64,000 bases of DNA from Brooklawnia sp963780175 (GTDB lineage: Bacteria; Actinomycetota; Actinomycetes; Propionibacteriales; Propionibacteriaceae): NCBI GenBank assembly GCA_963780175.1, contig CAWAAT010000002.1:1-64000 (forward strand), given 5' to 3'. The position numbers and the translations under genes are program-made. Numbering within the stretch: position 1 is the stretch's first letter; the number at the start of each line of letters is the position of its first letter. A model generated the notes under the pieces. It saw only the letters and a program-made list of their open reading frames with translations. It made no database searches and was not told the origin of the DNA. Shown here one piece after another: positions 8,840 to 17,791 of the stretch.

Positions 8840-9748
8840 GTGATCCCATACAGGTACGGTGAACTCATTTCACAAGGTCAGGAGCAGAGCAGTGTCCGGG
8901 CGCAGGTGCGCGCCGGGCAGCTGACTTTGGTCAGACACGGCGGATACGTCGCGGGCGAGATCGCGCCGCGTCCCGAAGAGCGCCACCTGGCGCTGCTTCG
9001 AACTACTGTCCCCGTACTGGACGAGGCGTCAGTCCTCAGCCACGGCACCGCGGGTCTCCTTTGGGGCCTACCAGTCCCGGGACGCTTGTTGACCAAGGTG
9101 CATACCACGCGACAGGGAAACTCCGGCGGCACGGTCGGCCGGTGGCTGCACAGCCACCGAGCAGGGCTGTCGTCCGCAGATCTGGCTGAGCGGGACGGAC
9201 TGGTGGTGACCAGTTTGCCTCGAACAGTTGTCGATCTGTGCTGCCTGAGCCGCGACAACGAGGCACTCATGGTGATGGACGCGGCCGCCCGCATCCTCGG
9301 TGGCGTCGAGGAGGTCCAGAAGGAGTTGGCGGGCGCCGCCCGGCGAAAGGGTATCGGGGTGGCTCGGTGGGCGGTTCAACATGCCAGCCCGCTCGCCGAG
9401 AGCCCGGGCGAATCGCTCAGTCGATACTGGATGATCATCTCAGGGATCGACCAGCCCGAGTTGCAGCATGAGGTCCGCGACGACTCCGGCGCCCTGCTTG
9501 CACGCGCAGATTTCGCCTGGCCGGCTCGGCGTCTGCTCGGCGAGTTCGACGGACGAATCAAGTACGAGGGCGACCTCGTCGCGGAGGGCATGTCGGCCGC
9601 TGATGTCATCATGGCCGAGAAGCGCCGCGAGAACCGACTTCGAGCAGCGGGGTGGTGGATCATTCGTTGGTTGTGGAGTGACCTGCAGGACGGTCATGCC
9701 TTCGTTCGGCGGCTGGTCGGGGCATTGGACCGGAATCCGCCGAGGTGA
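8840..9748 (+). CDS. AbiEi-antitoxin-like / DUF559-like protein
   Basis: A 302-residue protein of a type common in actinobacteria, with an N-terminal winged-helix-like AbiEi antitoxin region (residues ~1-70, with RAGQLTLVRHGGYVA) and a C-terminal DUF559/Vsr-like nuclease-fold region. The latter shows ARADFAWPARRLLGEFDGRIKY followed by a charged helix and a GWWIIRW strand. Catalytic activity is not proven; Asp and Glu residues in the first strands could form an active site. The GTG at 8840 was chosen because the longer frame begins inside the palindromic repeat at a TTG. No AbiEii-type toxin gene is adjacent, so this looks like an orphan. Palindromic elements flank it on both sides, hinting that gene and repeats may have moved together. 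Confidence 0.7.
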   Translation: MIPYRYGELISQGQEQSSVRAQVRAGQLTLVRHGGYVAGEIAPRPEERHLALLRTTVPVLDEASVLSHGTAGLLWGLPVPGRLLTKVHTTRQGNSGGTVGRWLHSHRAGLSSADLAERDGLVVTSLPRTVVDLCCLSRDNEALMVMDAAARILGGVEEVQKELAGAARRKGIGVARWAVQHASPLAESPGESLSRYWMIISGIDQPELQHEVRDDSGALLARADFAWPARRLLGEFDGRIKYEGDLVAEGMSAADVIMAEKRRENRLRAAGWWIIRWLWSDLQDGHAFVRRLVGALDRNPPR

Positions 9749-9767
9749 GTCCGCTGGCCCTACGCAA

Positions 9768-9834
9768 ACGCGTGCGATCCAGCTTCCCGCGTGCGCTATT
9801 TGGGACGCGCGAAGCTATTTGGCACGCGTCTGCG
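9768..9834. repeat. Palindromic intergenic element, copy 2
   Basis: Second copy of the element at 8698-8765, in the same orientation, between the AbiEi-like gene and the convergent pknB stop. The arms TAGCTTC/GAAGCTA style inner stem and the ACGCGTGC/GGCACGCGT outer stem are kept, with about five substitutions against copy 1. It could also serve as the bidirectional terminator for the two convergent genes. Confidence 0.8.
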
Positions 9835-9852
9835 AGGGGTGCCAGATGACGG

Positions 9853-11880
9853 CTACGGGGTGACGTTGGGGTTCGTCTGGCCGGGTGGGGTCGCCGGCGG
9901 TCCCGTCGTTCCCGGAGGGGCTGTGGTGGGCTGCGAGGACGCCACCCCGATCATCAGGGTGATCGGATCATCGACCACGGCCGAGGTGCCCGGCGCGGGA
10001 ACCGATCGAACCACCTTGCCGACGAGGTCTGCTGTGGATGCCTCGATGGTCCCGTCCTGCTGCACGTTCCGAAAACCGCTGAGTTCCAGGGCGTCGATGG
10101 CTTCCTGAGGGCTCAGGCCCGACACGTCGGGCACCGCCGCCTCTCGGGTCGCCACGTAGAGCACGATGCGGTCGGTCTTGCTGACCGCCTGCTCGGCCTC
10201 GGGCGAGGTGCGCACGACACTGTCGGCGACGGCGTCACTGGGCCCCTCGGCGTAGCTCAGCTCCGTCACCGACACGTTGAGGTATCCAGCATCAGCCAGC
10301 GACTGCAGTGCCGTGGTCCGGGCCAGGCCGACGACGTTCGGCATCGTGGTGCGCCCGGTCGCCACGTACAAGGTCACCTGCTGGTCGGTGGACACCTGCG
10401 TGCCCTGCTCGGGCACCACCCGAACGACCTGACCCGGCTTGGCGTTCAGAGTGTCCAGATCGGCAGGGGCGGGCAGCGGCTCGATCTTGGTGAACCCGGC
10501 CTGCTTGAGCAGGGCGATGGCCTCCTCCTGCTGCTTGCTGACCAGCCCCTGGGGGATCGTGGAGACCGGCGGTCCGTCATTGATCGTGATGGTCACCGTG
10601 CTGCCCACCAGGACGATGGTGTTGCCGTCGGGGTCCTGGTCGATGACCGTACCCTTGCCCTCGGCGGGGCCGGCCACCCGCAGGACGCGTGGGTTCAACT
10701 GCGCCAGGGTCAACTGCTCCTGGGCCGCCTCCTCCTGGAAACCGACCACTTGCGGAACCTGGACGTTGTTGTCGGCAGGGTCCGGCGCCATCAGGCGCCA
10801 TGCGAACAAGCCGAGAGCAGCGAGCAGCAGAACGATCAGGCTGATCAGCACGAGCGTCGCCGGAGACACCCGACGGGACGTCGAGGGGTCCTTGGGCTCC
10901 TCCTCGACGTAGAAAGTGTCGTGCTCAACGTCCGCGTCGGGGTCGAGTTCAGCGGGCAGCGCACGCGTCGCCGCCGTCTCCGGTCGAGGATCGCTCACCG
11001 CCACCACGGCAGGAATCCTGGCCGTCACAGGCTGATCGTTGAGCATCCGCCAACAGTCGTCGCGCATGTCCTTGGCCGACTGGTACCGATCTTCGGTGCT
11101 CTTGGCGAGCGCCTTCAGGGTGATCGCGTCCATCTCGGGAGTGATCTCAGGGTCCAACTGGCTGGGCGGGATCGGCATCTCGCGGACGTGCTGGTAGGCC
11201 ACGCTGACCGGCGAGTCACCGACAAAGGGTGGGCGTCCGGTCAACAACTCGTAGAGCAGGCAACCAGCCGAGTAGATGTCGGAGCGGGCGTCCACCTGCT
11301 CGCCGCGGGCCTGCTCTGGTGAGAGGTACTGGGCGGTACCGATCACCGCGGCGGTCTGCGTCATGGTTGCCGCGGTGTCCGAGACGGCCCGGGCGATGCC
11401 GAAGTCCATCACCTTGACCCGACCGGAGGGGGTGATCATGACGTTGGCTGGTTTGATGTCGCGGTGCACGATGTCGTGCTTGTGCGAATAGCTGAGGGCC
11501 TCCAGCACACCTATGGTGTACTCAAAGGCCTTCTCCGGCTGGATCGTCCGGCCTTGCCGCAGGATCTGACGCAGCGTGTGTCCCTCAACCAGTTCCATCA
11601 CGATGAAGGGCACCGAGACACCGGTCGCTGGGTCGATCTTCTCGCCGGTGTCGTAGACGCTGACGATGTTGGGGTGGTTGAGGCCGGCCGCAGACTGGGC
11701 CTCGCGCGCGAACCGGGCCTGGAAGGTGCTGTCGGTGGCCAGGTCGACGCGCAGTCGCTTGACCGCAACCAGCCGATCGAGGCGTAGGTCGCGGGCGCGC
11801 CAGACCTCGGCCATGCCGCCGCGGCCGATCACTTCTTCCAGCTGGTAGCGGCCGTCCAGCACGACTGGCTCGTCGGTCAT
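9853..11880 (-). CDS. pknB: PASTA-domain serine/threonine kinase PknB
   Basis: Membrane receptor kinase that in relatives senses muropeptides or lipid II and phosphorylates wall-synthesis proteins and FHA partners. The 675-residue product has an N-terminal kinase domain with the glycine loop IGRGGMAEVW, Lys41 in VAVKR, catalytic HRDIKPANVM, DFGIAR and a Thr-rich activation loop (TAATMTQTAAV). One transmembrane helix follows near residue 375 (LVLISLIVLLLAALGLF). Four PASTA repeats and a Pro/Thr-rich tail lie outside. The ATG at 11880 was chosen because MTDEPVVLDGRYQLEE begins like other PknB proteins; the open frame runs further upstream without similarity. It is the only kinase here, as the pknA position of mycobacteria is empty. 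A 133-base gap separates it from pbpA. Confidence 0.95.
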   Translation of the reverse strand: MTDEPVVLDGRYQLEEVIGRGGMAEVWRARDLRLDRLVAVKRLRVDLATDSTFQARFAREAQSAAGLNHPNIVSVYDTGEKIDPATGVSVPFIVMELVEGHTLRQILRQGRTIQPEKAFEYTIGVLEALSYSHKHDIVHRDIKPANVMITPSGRVKVMDFGIARAVSDTAATMTQTAAVIGTAQYLSPEQARGEQVDARSDIYSAGCLLYELLTGRPPFVGDSPVSVAYQHVREMPIPPSQLDPEITPEMDAITLKALAKSTEDRYQSAKDMRDDCWRMLNDQPVTARIPAVVAVSDPRPETAATRALPAELDPDADVEHDTFYVEEEPKDPSTSRRVSPATLVLISLIVLLLAALGLFAWRLMAPDPADNNVQVPQVVGFQEEAAQEQLTLAQLNPRVLRVAGPAEGKGTVIDQDPDGNTIVLVGSTVTITINDGPPVSTIPQGLVSKQQEEAIALLKQAGFTKIEPLPAPADLDTLNAKPGQVVRVVPEQGTQVSTDQQVTLYVATGRTTMPNVVGLARTTALQSLADAGYLNVSVTELSYAEGPSDAVADSVVRTSPEAEQAVSKTDRIVLYVATREAAVPDVSGLSPQEAIDALELSGFRNVQQDGTIEASTADLVGKVVRSVPAPGTSAVVDDPITLMIGVASSQPTTAPPGTTGPPATPPGQTNPNVTP

Positions 11881-12013
11881 CTCCCCATTCCTTCCCAGCA
11901 GCACTCGCGAGGATGACCCTCGGGCGTCCGGCCGTGCATGAACGCACCGATCCATTGTGGACGGCCAAGCTGAGGCCATCCTGAGAACCGGCTAGAACTT
12001 CCGGCAGCTGGCC

Positions 12014-13420
12014 TCATGACACCGCCTCCAGTACCGCCCTGGCCAGCGGGGTCGCGGTCTGAGAACCCTCCTGCGCCAGGAAGACGGCCACGGCAACGTT
12101 CTTCTCTGCGGCGTAGCCCGCGAACCACGAATGGGACGCGGCCCCGGGCGACGTCTCCGCCGTCCCGGTCTTGCCGCCGACGGTCAAGCCGTCGATCCGG
12201 GCCTGGGTGCCGGTGCCCCTCTGGACGACGTGGATCATCATCTCCTGCAGCAGCGCTGCATCGGAGGCGGTCATCGCTGTTCCGCGCTGGGTCGGGCTGT
12301 GGCTGGCGAGCACCCGCTGGTTGGAGTCGCGCACCTCCGCGACCACGTACGGTTCCATCAGCACGCCACGGTTGGCGATCGTGCCGGCCACGACGGCCAT
12401 CTGCAGCGGGGTGGCGGACACCTCGAACTGGCCGATGGAACTCATCGCCAACTCGGACAGGCTCACCTGGGCAGGGAAATTGCTGGTGGCCGATTGCACG
12501 TCACCGCCGAACGACGAGTTGAACCCGAACGCTTCGGCCTGCGCCCTGATCACGTCATCGCCCAGAGCCATGGCGATGTTGGCGAAGGTGGTGTTGCACG
12601 ACAACGTCAACGCCTCGTCCAGCGTCTTCTGGGTGTTGCCGCAGTTGGCGAGATTGGGCAGCTCCCGGTTCGAACCCGGTAGTGGCAGTGCGGCCGGGGT
12701 GTCGATCAGCGTCTGGGGGGTGTAGCCGTTGGCCAGTGCGGCGGCGGCGACCACCAACTTGAAGGTCGACCCCGGCGCGTAGATCTCTTGCGTGGCCCGG
12801 TCGTTCATCGGTCGCCCGGGGTCGGCGGTGAGTTGCCCCCAGGCCTCGGTGGTAGCCGGGAAATCCAGGCTGGCAAGGGCAGACGGGTCATAGCTCGGGG
12901 TGCTGACCCAGGCCAGGATCGCTCCGGTGGTGTAGTCGATCGCCGCAACCGCGCCTTCGCGTCCGCCCAGCGCGTCCCAGGCCGCCTGCTGGGCGCGAGG
13001 CTGGATGGTGGTCTGCACCTGGCCGCCCTCGGGGTTGCGACCCGCCAGCGCGTCCAGGATGCGTTGGGTGAACTGAGAGTCGGCCTGGCCGGTGAGTTCA
13101 GCGTTGTACTGCTGCTCCAGCCCGGTGCGACCGTAGATGTAGGAGTAGTAGCCGGTGACCGGTGCGTACAGCGGCCCGTCCAGGTATTCGCGTTGGTAGG
13201 CGTATGGACGCGTTCCGGTCGCCACGTTCTGCGCGATCGGGGTGTTGGCCGCCAGGATGGGCCCGCGCTGTCCACCGAACTGCTCGTCGCGGACGCGGGT
13301 GTTGCGCGGATCGTTGACCAGCGACTCGGTGCGCAGCGCGTAGCCGAGGGTCGCGTTGACCAGCAGGGCCAGGAACATCAGCCCCACGACCAGCCAGACA
13401 CCGCGGATCGACTTGTTCAT
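12014..13420 (-). CDS. pbpA: Penicillin-binding protein PbpA (class B transpeptidase)
   Basis: D,D-transpeptidase cross-linking peptidoglycan at the septum or pole. The 468-residue product has an N-terminal membrane anchor (residues ~7-27), an extracytoplasmic dimerisation-type region, and the transpeptidase domain with the three classical motifs: SxxK in APGSTFKLV, SxN in LSCNTTF, and KTG in GGKTGTAE. It overlaps the rodA stop by four bases, as expected for a coupled SEDS glycosyltransferase/PBP pair. Length and position match M. tuberculosis PbpA (Rv0016c). Confidence 0.95.
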   Translation of the reverse strand: MNKSIRGVWLVVGLMFLALLVNATLGYALRTESLVNDPRNTRVRDEQFGGQRGPILAANTPIAQNVATGTRPYAYQREYLDGPLYAPVTGYYSYIYGRTGLEQQYNAELTGQADSQFTQRILDALAGRNPEGGQVQTTIQPRAQQAAWDALGGREGAVAAIDYTTGAILAWVSTPSYDPSALASLDFPATTEAWGQLTADPGRPMNDRATQEIYAPGSTFKLVVAAAALANGYTPQTLIDTPAALPLPGSNRELPNLANCGNTQKTLDEALTLSCNTTFANIAMALGDDVIRAQAEAFGFNSSFGGDVQSATSNFPAQVSLSELAMSSIGQFEVSATPLQMAVVAGTIANRGVLMEPYVVAEVRDSNQRVLASHSPTQRGTAMTASDAALLQEMMIHVVQRGTGTQARIDGLTVGGKTGTAETSPGAASHSWFAGYAAEKNVAVAVFLAQEGSQTATPLARAVLEAVS

Positions 13421-14844
13421 CGTCGGTCCCTGGCCTCGATCACCGACGTCTCATCCTGGGCCAGGTTGGTCACCAGTGGGGCCGGTGTGAGGGTGCTGGC
13501 GGGACGCCTGGCCTGGTGACTGATCAGCAACAGGATCGCGACGATCACCCAGTTGGCGATCAGCGAACTACCGCCCTGGCTCATGAACGGCGTCGTCAGT
13601 CCGGTCAGCGGCAGCAGCCGGGTGACCCCACCGATGATGGCGAAGACCTGCAGGGCGAGCACGAAGCTGAACCCGGCGGCGAGCAACTTGCCGAACACGA
13701 CCGTCGAGGTCAGGGCGACCCGTAGACCCCGCGAGACCAGCAGCAGGTAGATCACGACGACCGCCAGCAGACCGACCAGCCCCAGTTCCTCGGCGACCGC
13801 GGCCGAGATGAAGTCCGAACTGGCCACCGGGGTCAGTCCGGGCCGTCCCAGGCCCCAACCGCGGCCGAAAAGTCCACCCCAGGCGATGCCGTACTGGGCG
13901 GTGATCACCTGGTAGTTGCGTTCGTAGTCGCTGAACGGGTCGAGCCAGCTCGAGACCCGGGTGGCCACGTGTGGTGCAATCCGTCCGATGGTGAACGCAG
14001 CGGCCGCGAACGCGCCGGCCCCGATGATCACCCAGCGCACCTGGCTGGTGGCCACGAACAGCATCATGACGAACAGGCCGAAGAACAGCAGCGAGGTGCC
14101 CAGATCGTTCTGGAAGACCAGGACGACCACCGCGGCCGCCCACATGACCCCCACCGGGATGAGGTCGCGCAGTCGGGGCAACTGGAAGCCGAGCACCCGG
14201 CGTCCGGCAAGTTGCAGCAGGTCGCGGTTCTCTGTGAGGTAGGACGCGAACGCCAGGGTGAGCACGATCTTCGCCACCTCGGCCGGCTGGAACGAGTACC
14301 CAAAGACCTGGATCCAGATCTGCGAGCCGTTCGCCTCGTTGTTGGGTGAGGCCAGACCGGGCACCAGCGGCAGCAGCAGCAGCGCCATGCCGACCAGGAA
14401 GAGCAGATAGGGAAAACCCTGCAGGACGCGGTAGTCGCGCAGGAACACCAGGGTCAGGCCGAAGAGCACGATGCCGAGCGCGGTCCACGCCAACTGCATG
14501 GTGGCGGCGTTGGTGGCCGGGACGAAGCCGATGTCGATGCGGTGGATCATGGCCAGTCCCAGCCCGTTCAGGGCCAGCACGGTTGGCAGGATCACCGGGT
14601 CGGCGTACGGGCACTTCAACCGAACGACGACATGCGCCCCCAGACACAGGGCCATCCAGCCGAGCGCCACCAGCCACGCGTTGGACGGTGGCGCACCGTC
14701 CCGATTCAGGTGGGTGACCAGCCAGCCGCCGATGCCGAACAGGCTGGCCAGCAGGCACAGCCCCAACTCCGCGTTGCGCCGTTTGCGGTAGACCACCACG
14801 GGCTGCGCGGAACCGACGGCGGCTTCCCCCGCTGCGGCGGTCAT
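13417..14844 (-). CDS. rodA: SEDS-family peptidoglycan polymerase RodA/FtsW
   Basis: Polytopic membrane glycosyltransferase polymerising lipid II, working with a class B PBP, here PbpA. The 475-residue product has about ten to twelve hydrophobic segments and the SEDS signatures GYSFQPAEVAKI, the NDLGTSLLFF region and GLTTPFMSQGGSS near the C-terminus. It overlaps pstP upstream and pbpA downstream by four bases each, which indicates tight coupling of the kinase-phosphatase-wall operon. Confidence 0.95.
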   Translation of the reverse strand: MTAAAGEAAVGSAQPVVVYRKRRNAELGLCLLASLFGIGGWLVTHLNRDGAPPSNAWLVALGWMALCLGAHVVVRLKCPYADPVILPTVLALNGLGLAMIHRIDIGFVPATNAATMQLAWTALGIVLFGLTLVFLRDYRVLQGFPYLLFLVGMALLLLPLVPGLASPNNEANGSQIWIQVFGYSFQPAEVAKIVLTLAFASYLTENRDLLQLAGRRVLGFQLPRLRDLIPVGVMWAAAVVVLVFQNDLGTSLLFFGLFVMMLFVATSQVRWVIIGAGAFAAAAFTIGRIAPHVATRVSSWLDPFSDYERNYQVITAQYGIAWGGLFGRGWGLGRPGLTPVASSDFISAAVAEELGLVGLLAVVVIYLLLVSRGLRVALTSTVVFGKLLAAGFSFVLALQVFAIIGGVTRLLPLTGLTTPFMSQGGSSLIANWVIVAILLLISHQARRPASTLTPAPLVTNLAQDETSVIEARDRR

Positions 14845-16391
14845 CCGCAGGCCTCCAGGTCGGGTCGGTTGCTCGCGGCCGAGGAAGGTCGAGCTGTCGT
14901 GCTGGTCATCTGGGGCGAGATCGAACTGGTGGCACTGGCCGGCACCAGGGACGTCGTTGTCGGGGCAACTCTCTGGGTCGTCGGGGCTCCACTGTCGGTC
15001 GTCGGGGCAACACTCTGGGTCGTCGGGCCACTCGACGAGTTGGGTGCGCCGCCGCTGGCCGCGCGTTCGGCGATGCAGCGCTCGGCCATCCGGCCAAGGC
15101 TGGCGAGCTGCTCATGTGCCTGGTCGACCGAGTCGTACCGCAGGTCTGCGTCGCGGACGCGTCCTGCGTAGTAGGGGGGCAGGTCGTCGACGCGGACGGT
15201 GCTGGTCTCCAGTTTCGTCGACAGGTCGCGGCCGAGGATCTGGTCTGGCAGCCCCTGGAAGATGGCGACCCGCTCGTCGTCGGGCCCGATGTAGTACTGG
15301 GACCCCAGGTAGGCCCGACCACCGAAGTAGCTGGCCGCAACGAGGGCCAGCAGCACGACCAGCGAGGTCATCAGCGGCAGCAGTCGCCGGGCGCGCGACG
15401 CCATGCGCGGGGTGTACCGGATCGCCTCGAAGCGATCGGGATCGATGAGGCCGCCAGCCAGTTCCTTCGTGCCGGCCAGGCGTTCGCGGCCGACCATGGC
15501 CGCCTCGGCCGGAACGCCGCGGGCTCCCGGCCTCGACCCGTCGCCGGGCGATGGCGCCGGTGGGGTGTCGATCCTGGGAATCTTCACGGTCCGGGCCGCC
15601 CCCAGCACCTCCGGCGGCACAGCTTCGAGGGCGTCATCGTGGGCGACCACGTCGGCCAGGATGAGGGTGATGTTGTCCTGACCGCCGGCCTGGTGGGCGG
15701 CCTCGACCAGTGAGGCGACGATGGCGTCCAGGTCGTCCCCAGCGGTCAGCAGGCGCTGCAGGACGTCGTCCTCGACGAGTCCGCACAGGCCGTCGGAACA
15801 GAAGAGCAGCCGGTCGCCGAGGGTGGCGTCCACCAGTGCGAACTCCGGAGTGTGTGCGGGTTGGCCGTTCAGCACCTTCAACAACAGTGAGCGGTGAGGG
15901 TGGGATGCGGCATCATCGGGTGAGATCTTGCCGTCGTCGACCAGGGACTGCACCCAGGAGTGGTCCTTCGTGAGCCGCCGGAGCTCACCGTCGCGCACCA
16001 GGTAGCCGCGTGAATCACCGATATGGCAGATGGCGTACTGGTCTGAGACGAGGATCGCACCGCACACCGTGGTGCCCATGCCGTCCAATGCGCGATCCCA
16101 GGCCACCAGATCGGACAGGTGGTCGTTTGCCCGGGCCAGGGCGCCGCTGAGTAACTCCAGCACCTGCTCGCCCGTCAGGGACTCTGCCCCGGCCCCCTGG
16201 ACGTCGGCGAGGTGCTCGTCGGTTTTTTGCAGTTCCCCGATCGCCACCGCACTTGCCAGATCGCCCGCGGCGGCGCCCCCCATGCCATCGGCGACCATCA
16301 TCATGCGTGGCGAGACGTAGGCAGAGTCCTGATTGTTGCTTCGGACCAGCCCGACCTCCGAGTGCGCGCGGGTCCTCAGCGAAAGAGCCAC
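14841..16391 (-). CDS. pstP: PP2C serine/threonine phosphatase PstP
   Basis: Metal-dependent protein phosphatase that reverses phosphorylation by the wall kinase. The 516-residue product has an N-terminal cytoplasmic PP2C domain with RSNNQDSAYV, VADGMGGAAAGD, HIGDSRGYL and GGQDNITLI, providing the Asp residues of the two-metal centre. A transmembrane helix lies near residue 335 (LLPLMTSLVVLLALVAASYF), followed by an extracellular segment. The C-terminal ~65 residues are Ser/Thr/Pro-rich and contain four heptapeptide repeats of the PTTxSxA type. It starts one base after fhaB stops and overlaps rodA by four bases. Confidence 0.95.
   Translation of the reverse strand: MALSLRTRAHSEVGLVRSNNQDSAYVSPRMMMVADGMGGAAAGDLASAVAIGELQKTDEHLADVQGAGAESLTGEQVLELLSGALARANDHLSDLVAWDRALDGMGTTVCGAILVSDQYAICHIGDSRGYLVRDGELRRLTKDHSWVQSLVDDGKISPDDAASHPHRSLLLKVLNGQPAHTPEFALVDATLGDRLLFCSDGLCGLVEDDVLQRLLTAGDDLDAIVASLVEAAHQAGGQDNITLILADVVAHDDALEAVPPEVLGAARTVKIPRIDTPPAPSPGDGSRPGARGVPAEAAMVGRERLAGTKELAGGLIDPDRFEAIRYTPRMASRARRLLPLMTSLVVLLALVAASYFGGRAYLGSQYYIGPDDERVAIFQGLPDQILGRDLSTKLETSTVRVDDLPPYYAGRVRDADLRYDSVDQAHEQLASLGRMAERCIAERAASGGAPNSSSGPTTQSVAPTTDSGAPTTQRVAPTTTSLVPASATSSISPQMTSTTARPSSAASNRPDLEACG
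14943..15026. repeat. 21-base minisatellite inside pstP
   Basis: Four tandem 21-base units encode PTTQSVA, PTTDSGA, PTTQRVA and PTTTSLV in the external tail of PstP. The period keeps the frame, so copy-number change would lengthen or shorten the tail without breaking the gene. Confidence 0.8.
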
Positions 16392-16392
16392 C

Positions 16393-16884
16393 TCAGGTCT
16401 CCAACTGCATCTGCGAGCGCCCGACCCGGATCACATCACCGACTGCGATACGCGTGGGTTGGCTGATCTGGTGACCGTTGACGTAGGTGCCGTTGGTGGA
16501 GGCGAGGTCCTCGACGACGAAGCCCTCCTCGTCCTGCCAGATCCTGGCGTGCCGACTGGACGCGTAGTCGTCGTCCACGTCGAGGGCGCAGGACGCCGCC
16601 CTGCCCAGCGAGATCTCCTCGCCGAGGCCCGGTAGCACGGCGGAGGCGCCGGCTGCCCGACCGGTGGTGATGGCGATGCGCGTGGGGGTGGCGACGACAG
16701 TCGTCTTCCGTCTGAGGGCCCCACGACGGAAGCTTGACGCGCGCTCCTCCGCGGCCACCACCTCCTCGGCGGTCACCCGGCGTCCGAAGATGTCAGCCCT
16801 GATCGTGTTGACGACGAACAGGATGAACAGCCACATCAGCACGAGGAAGGCCACCTTCAGCGCGGCCGGCAGCAGGGTACCCAA
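16393..16884 (-). CDS. fhaB: Membrane-anchored FHA protein FhaB
   Basis: Phosphothreonine-binding adaptor (FipA in mycobacteria) acting at the divisome. The 163-residue product has one N-terminal membrane helix (~8-28), a linker holding a putative phosphosite region (RRKTTVVATPTR), and a C-terminal FHA domain with the GRAASC, SSRHARI and LASTNGTYVNG motifs that contact phosphothreonine. Three bases separate it from fhaA and one from pstP. Confidence 0.94.
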   Translation of the reverse strand: MGTLLPAALKVAFLVLMWLFILFVVNTIRADIFGRRVTAEEVVAAEERASSFRRGALRRKTTVVATPTRIAITTGRAAGASAVLPGLGEEISLGRAASCALDVDDDYASSRHARIWQDEEGFVVEDLASTNGTYVNGHQISQPTRIAVGDVIRVGRSQMQLET

Positions 16885-16887
16885 CGC

Positions 16888-17601
16888 TCAGGACCCCACG
16901 GGCGAGTGGACGAGCATGCGAGTCGAGCCGATCTCGATGCGTGAGCCGTCGTCCAGCGTCATGTTGGTGACTCGCTGCCCGTTCACGATCACGCCGTTGG
17001 TCGACCCGAGGTCCTCGATACGCACGGCCACGCCACCGTCGGCGTCCGACACGACGATTCGGGCGTGCTGGCGCGAGATACCAGGATCGTTGATCCGCAG
17101 GTCTGCTTCGCTGCCACGTCCAATGGTGAAGCCCGGCGGAAGCAGGGGATGACGCACCCCGTTGACCTCCAGGACCAGCGGAGCGCGTTTGATTGCGGTG
17201 GTGGACGCCGCACCTCCGCTCTCGGCAACGGTGGCCACCGCCTCGGACGCCACGCTGAACCGGCCCACCGCGAGGGCCTCGTCACACTCGTAGTCGATGC
17301 GGATCGGACCGTTGAAGACATAGTGACGCTCACCGGCGTGTCTGCGCAGTTCGGGGACGATGTCATCGTTGATCGCCCGGGCCATCGGGGCCAGTCCGTC
17401 GTAGTCCTGGGTGGACAGGTAGACCGTGAAGTTGTTGGGGACCAGGCGCTTGTCGCGGTTGAGCAGCTTGGCCTGAGCGTCCAACTCCTTGGTGAGTCGG
17501 GTGGCGATCTCGATGGGTTCGACCTGGCCTCGGAAGGCGCGCGCGAAGACGCCGTTGACGACGTTCTCCAGCTTGCGCTCGATCTCGTGCAACCAGCCCA
17601 T
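16888..17601 (-). CDS. fhaA: FHA protein FhaA with DUF3662 domain
   Basis: Cytoplasmic phosphothreonine reader that in mycobacteria binds the pseudokinase domain of MviN to control wall precursor supply. Residues ~1-120 form the DUF3662 domain (GWLHEIERKLENVVNGVFARAF) and residues ~150-237 the FHA domain (GRGSEADLRI, SRQHARI, GSTNGVIVNG). At 237 residues it is less than half the M. tuberculosis protein because the long low-complexity linker is missing. The ATG at 17601 has an excellent ribosome site (GGAAGGAGG) eight bases upstream, which decides the start over a longer frame. First gene of the fhaA-fhaB-pstP-rodA-pbpA-pknB operon. Confidence 0.94.
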   Translation of the reverse strand: MGWLHEIERKLENVVNGVFARAFRGQVEPIEIATRLTKELDAQAKLLNRDKRLVPNNFTVYLSTQDYDGLAPMARAINDDIVPELRRHAGERHYVFNGPIRIDYECDEALAVGRFSVASEAVATVAESGGAASTTAIKRAPLVLEVNGVRHPLLPPGFTIGRGSEADLRINDPGISRQHARIVVSDADGGVAVRIEDLGSTNGVIVNGQRVTNMTLDDGSRIEIGSTRMLVHSPVGS

Positions 17602-17748
17602 CACGCCTCCTTCCGCTCCGCGGACCACGAGCCCAACGTGTCGACACTACCGGCTGGCACGCGTTTCACGTTTGCGGCCCGCACTGCGCAGGCAGCCCCG
17701 AAGCGATTTTAGGTCATCGGGCCAGTGCGGGACGAGCGGGAGAAGTGT

Positions 17749-17781
17749 CGAACCGCCCACGGCGCTGGCCGGGGCGGTTCG
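17749..17781 (-). terminator. Hairpin terminator after trxA
   Basis: A perfect 10-base stem (CGAACCGCCC/GGGCGGTTCG) with a 13-base loop begins ten bases past the trxA stop on the minus strand. There is no long U-tract, as is common in high-G+C actinobacteria. It separates trxA from the fhaA operon. Confidence 0.65.
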
Positions 17782-17791
17782 GATGGGTGCC

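Noticed and set aside
8840..9748. Complete AbiE toxin-antitoxin system
   Set aside because: No AbiEii nucleotidyltransferase-type toxin gene is adjacent; the neighbours are pabA and pknB.
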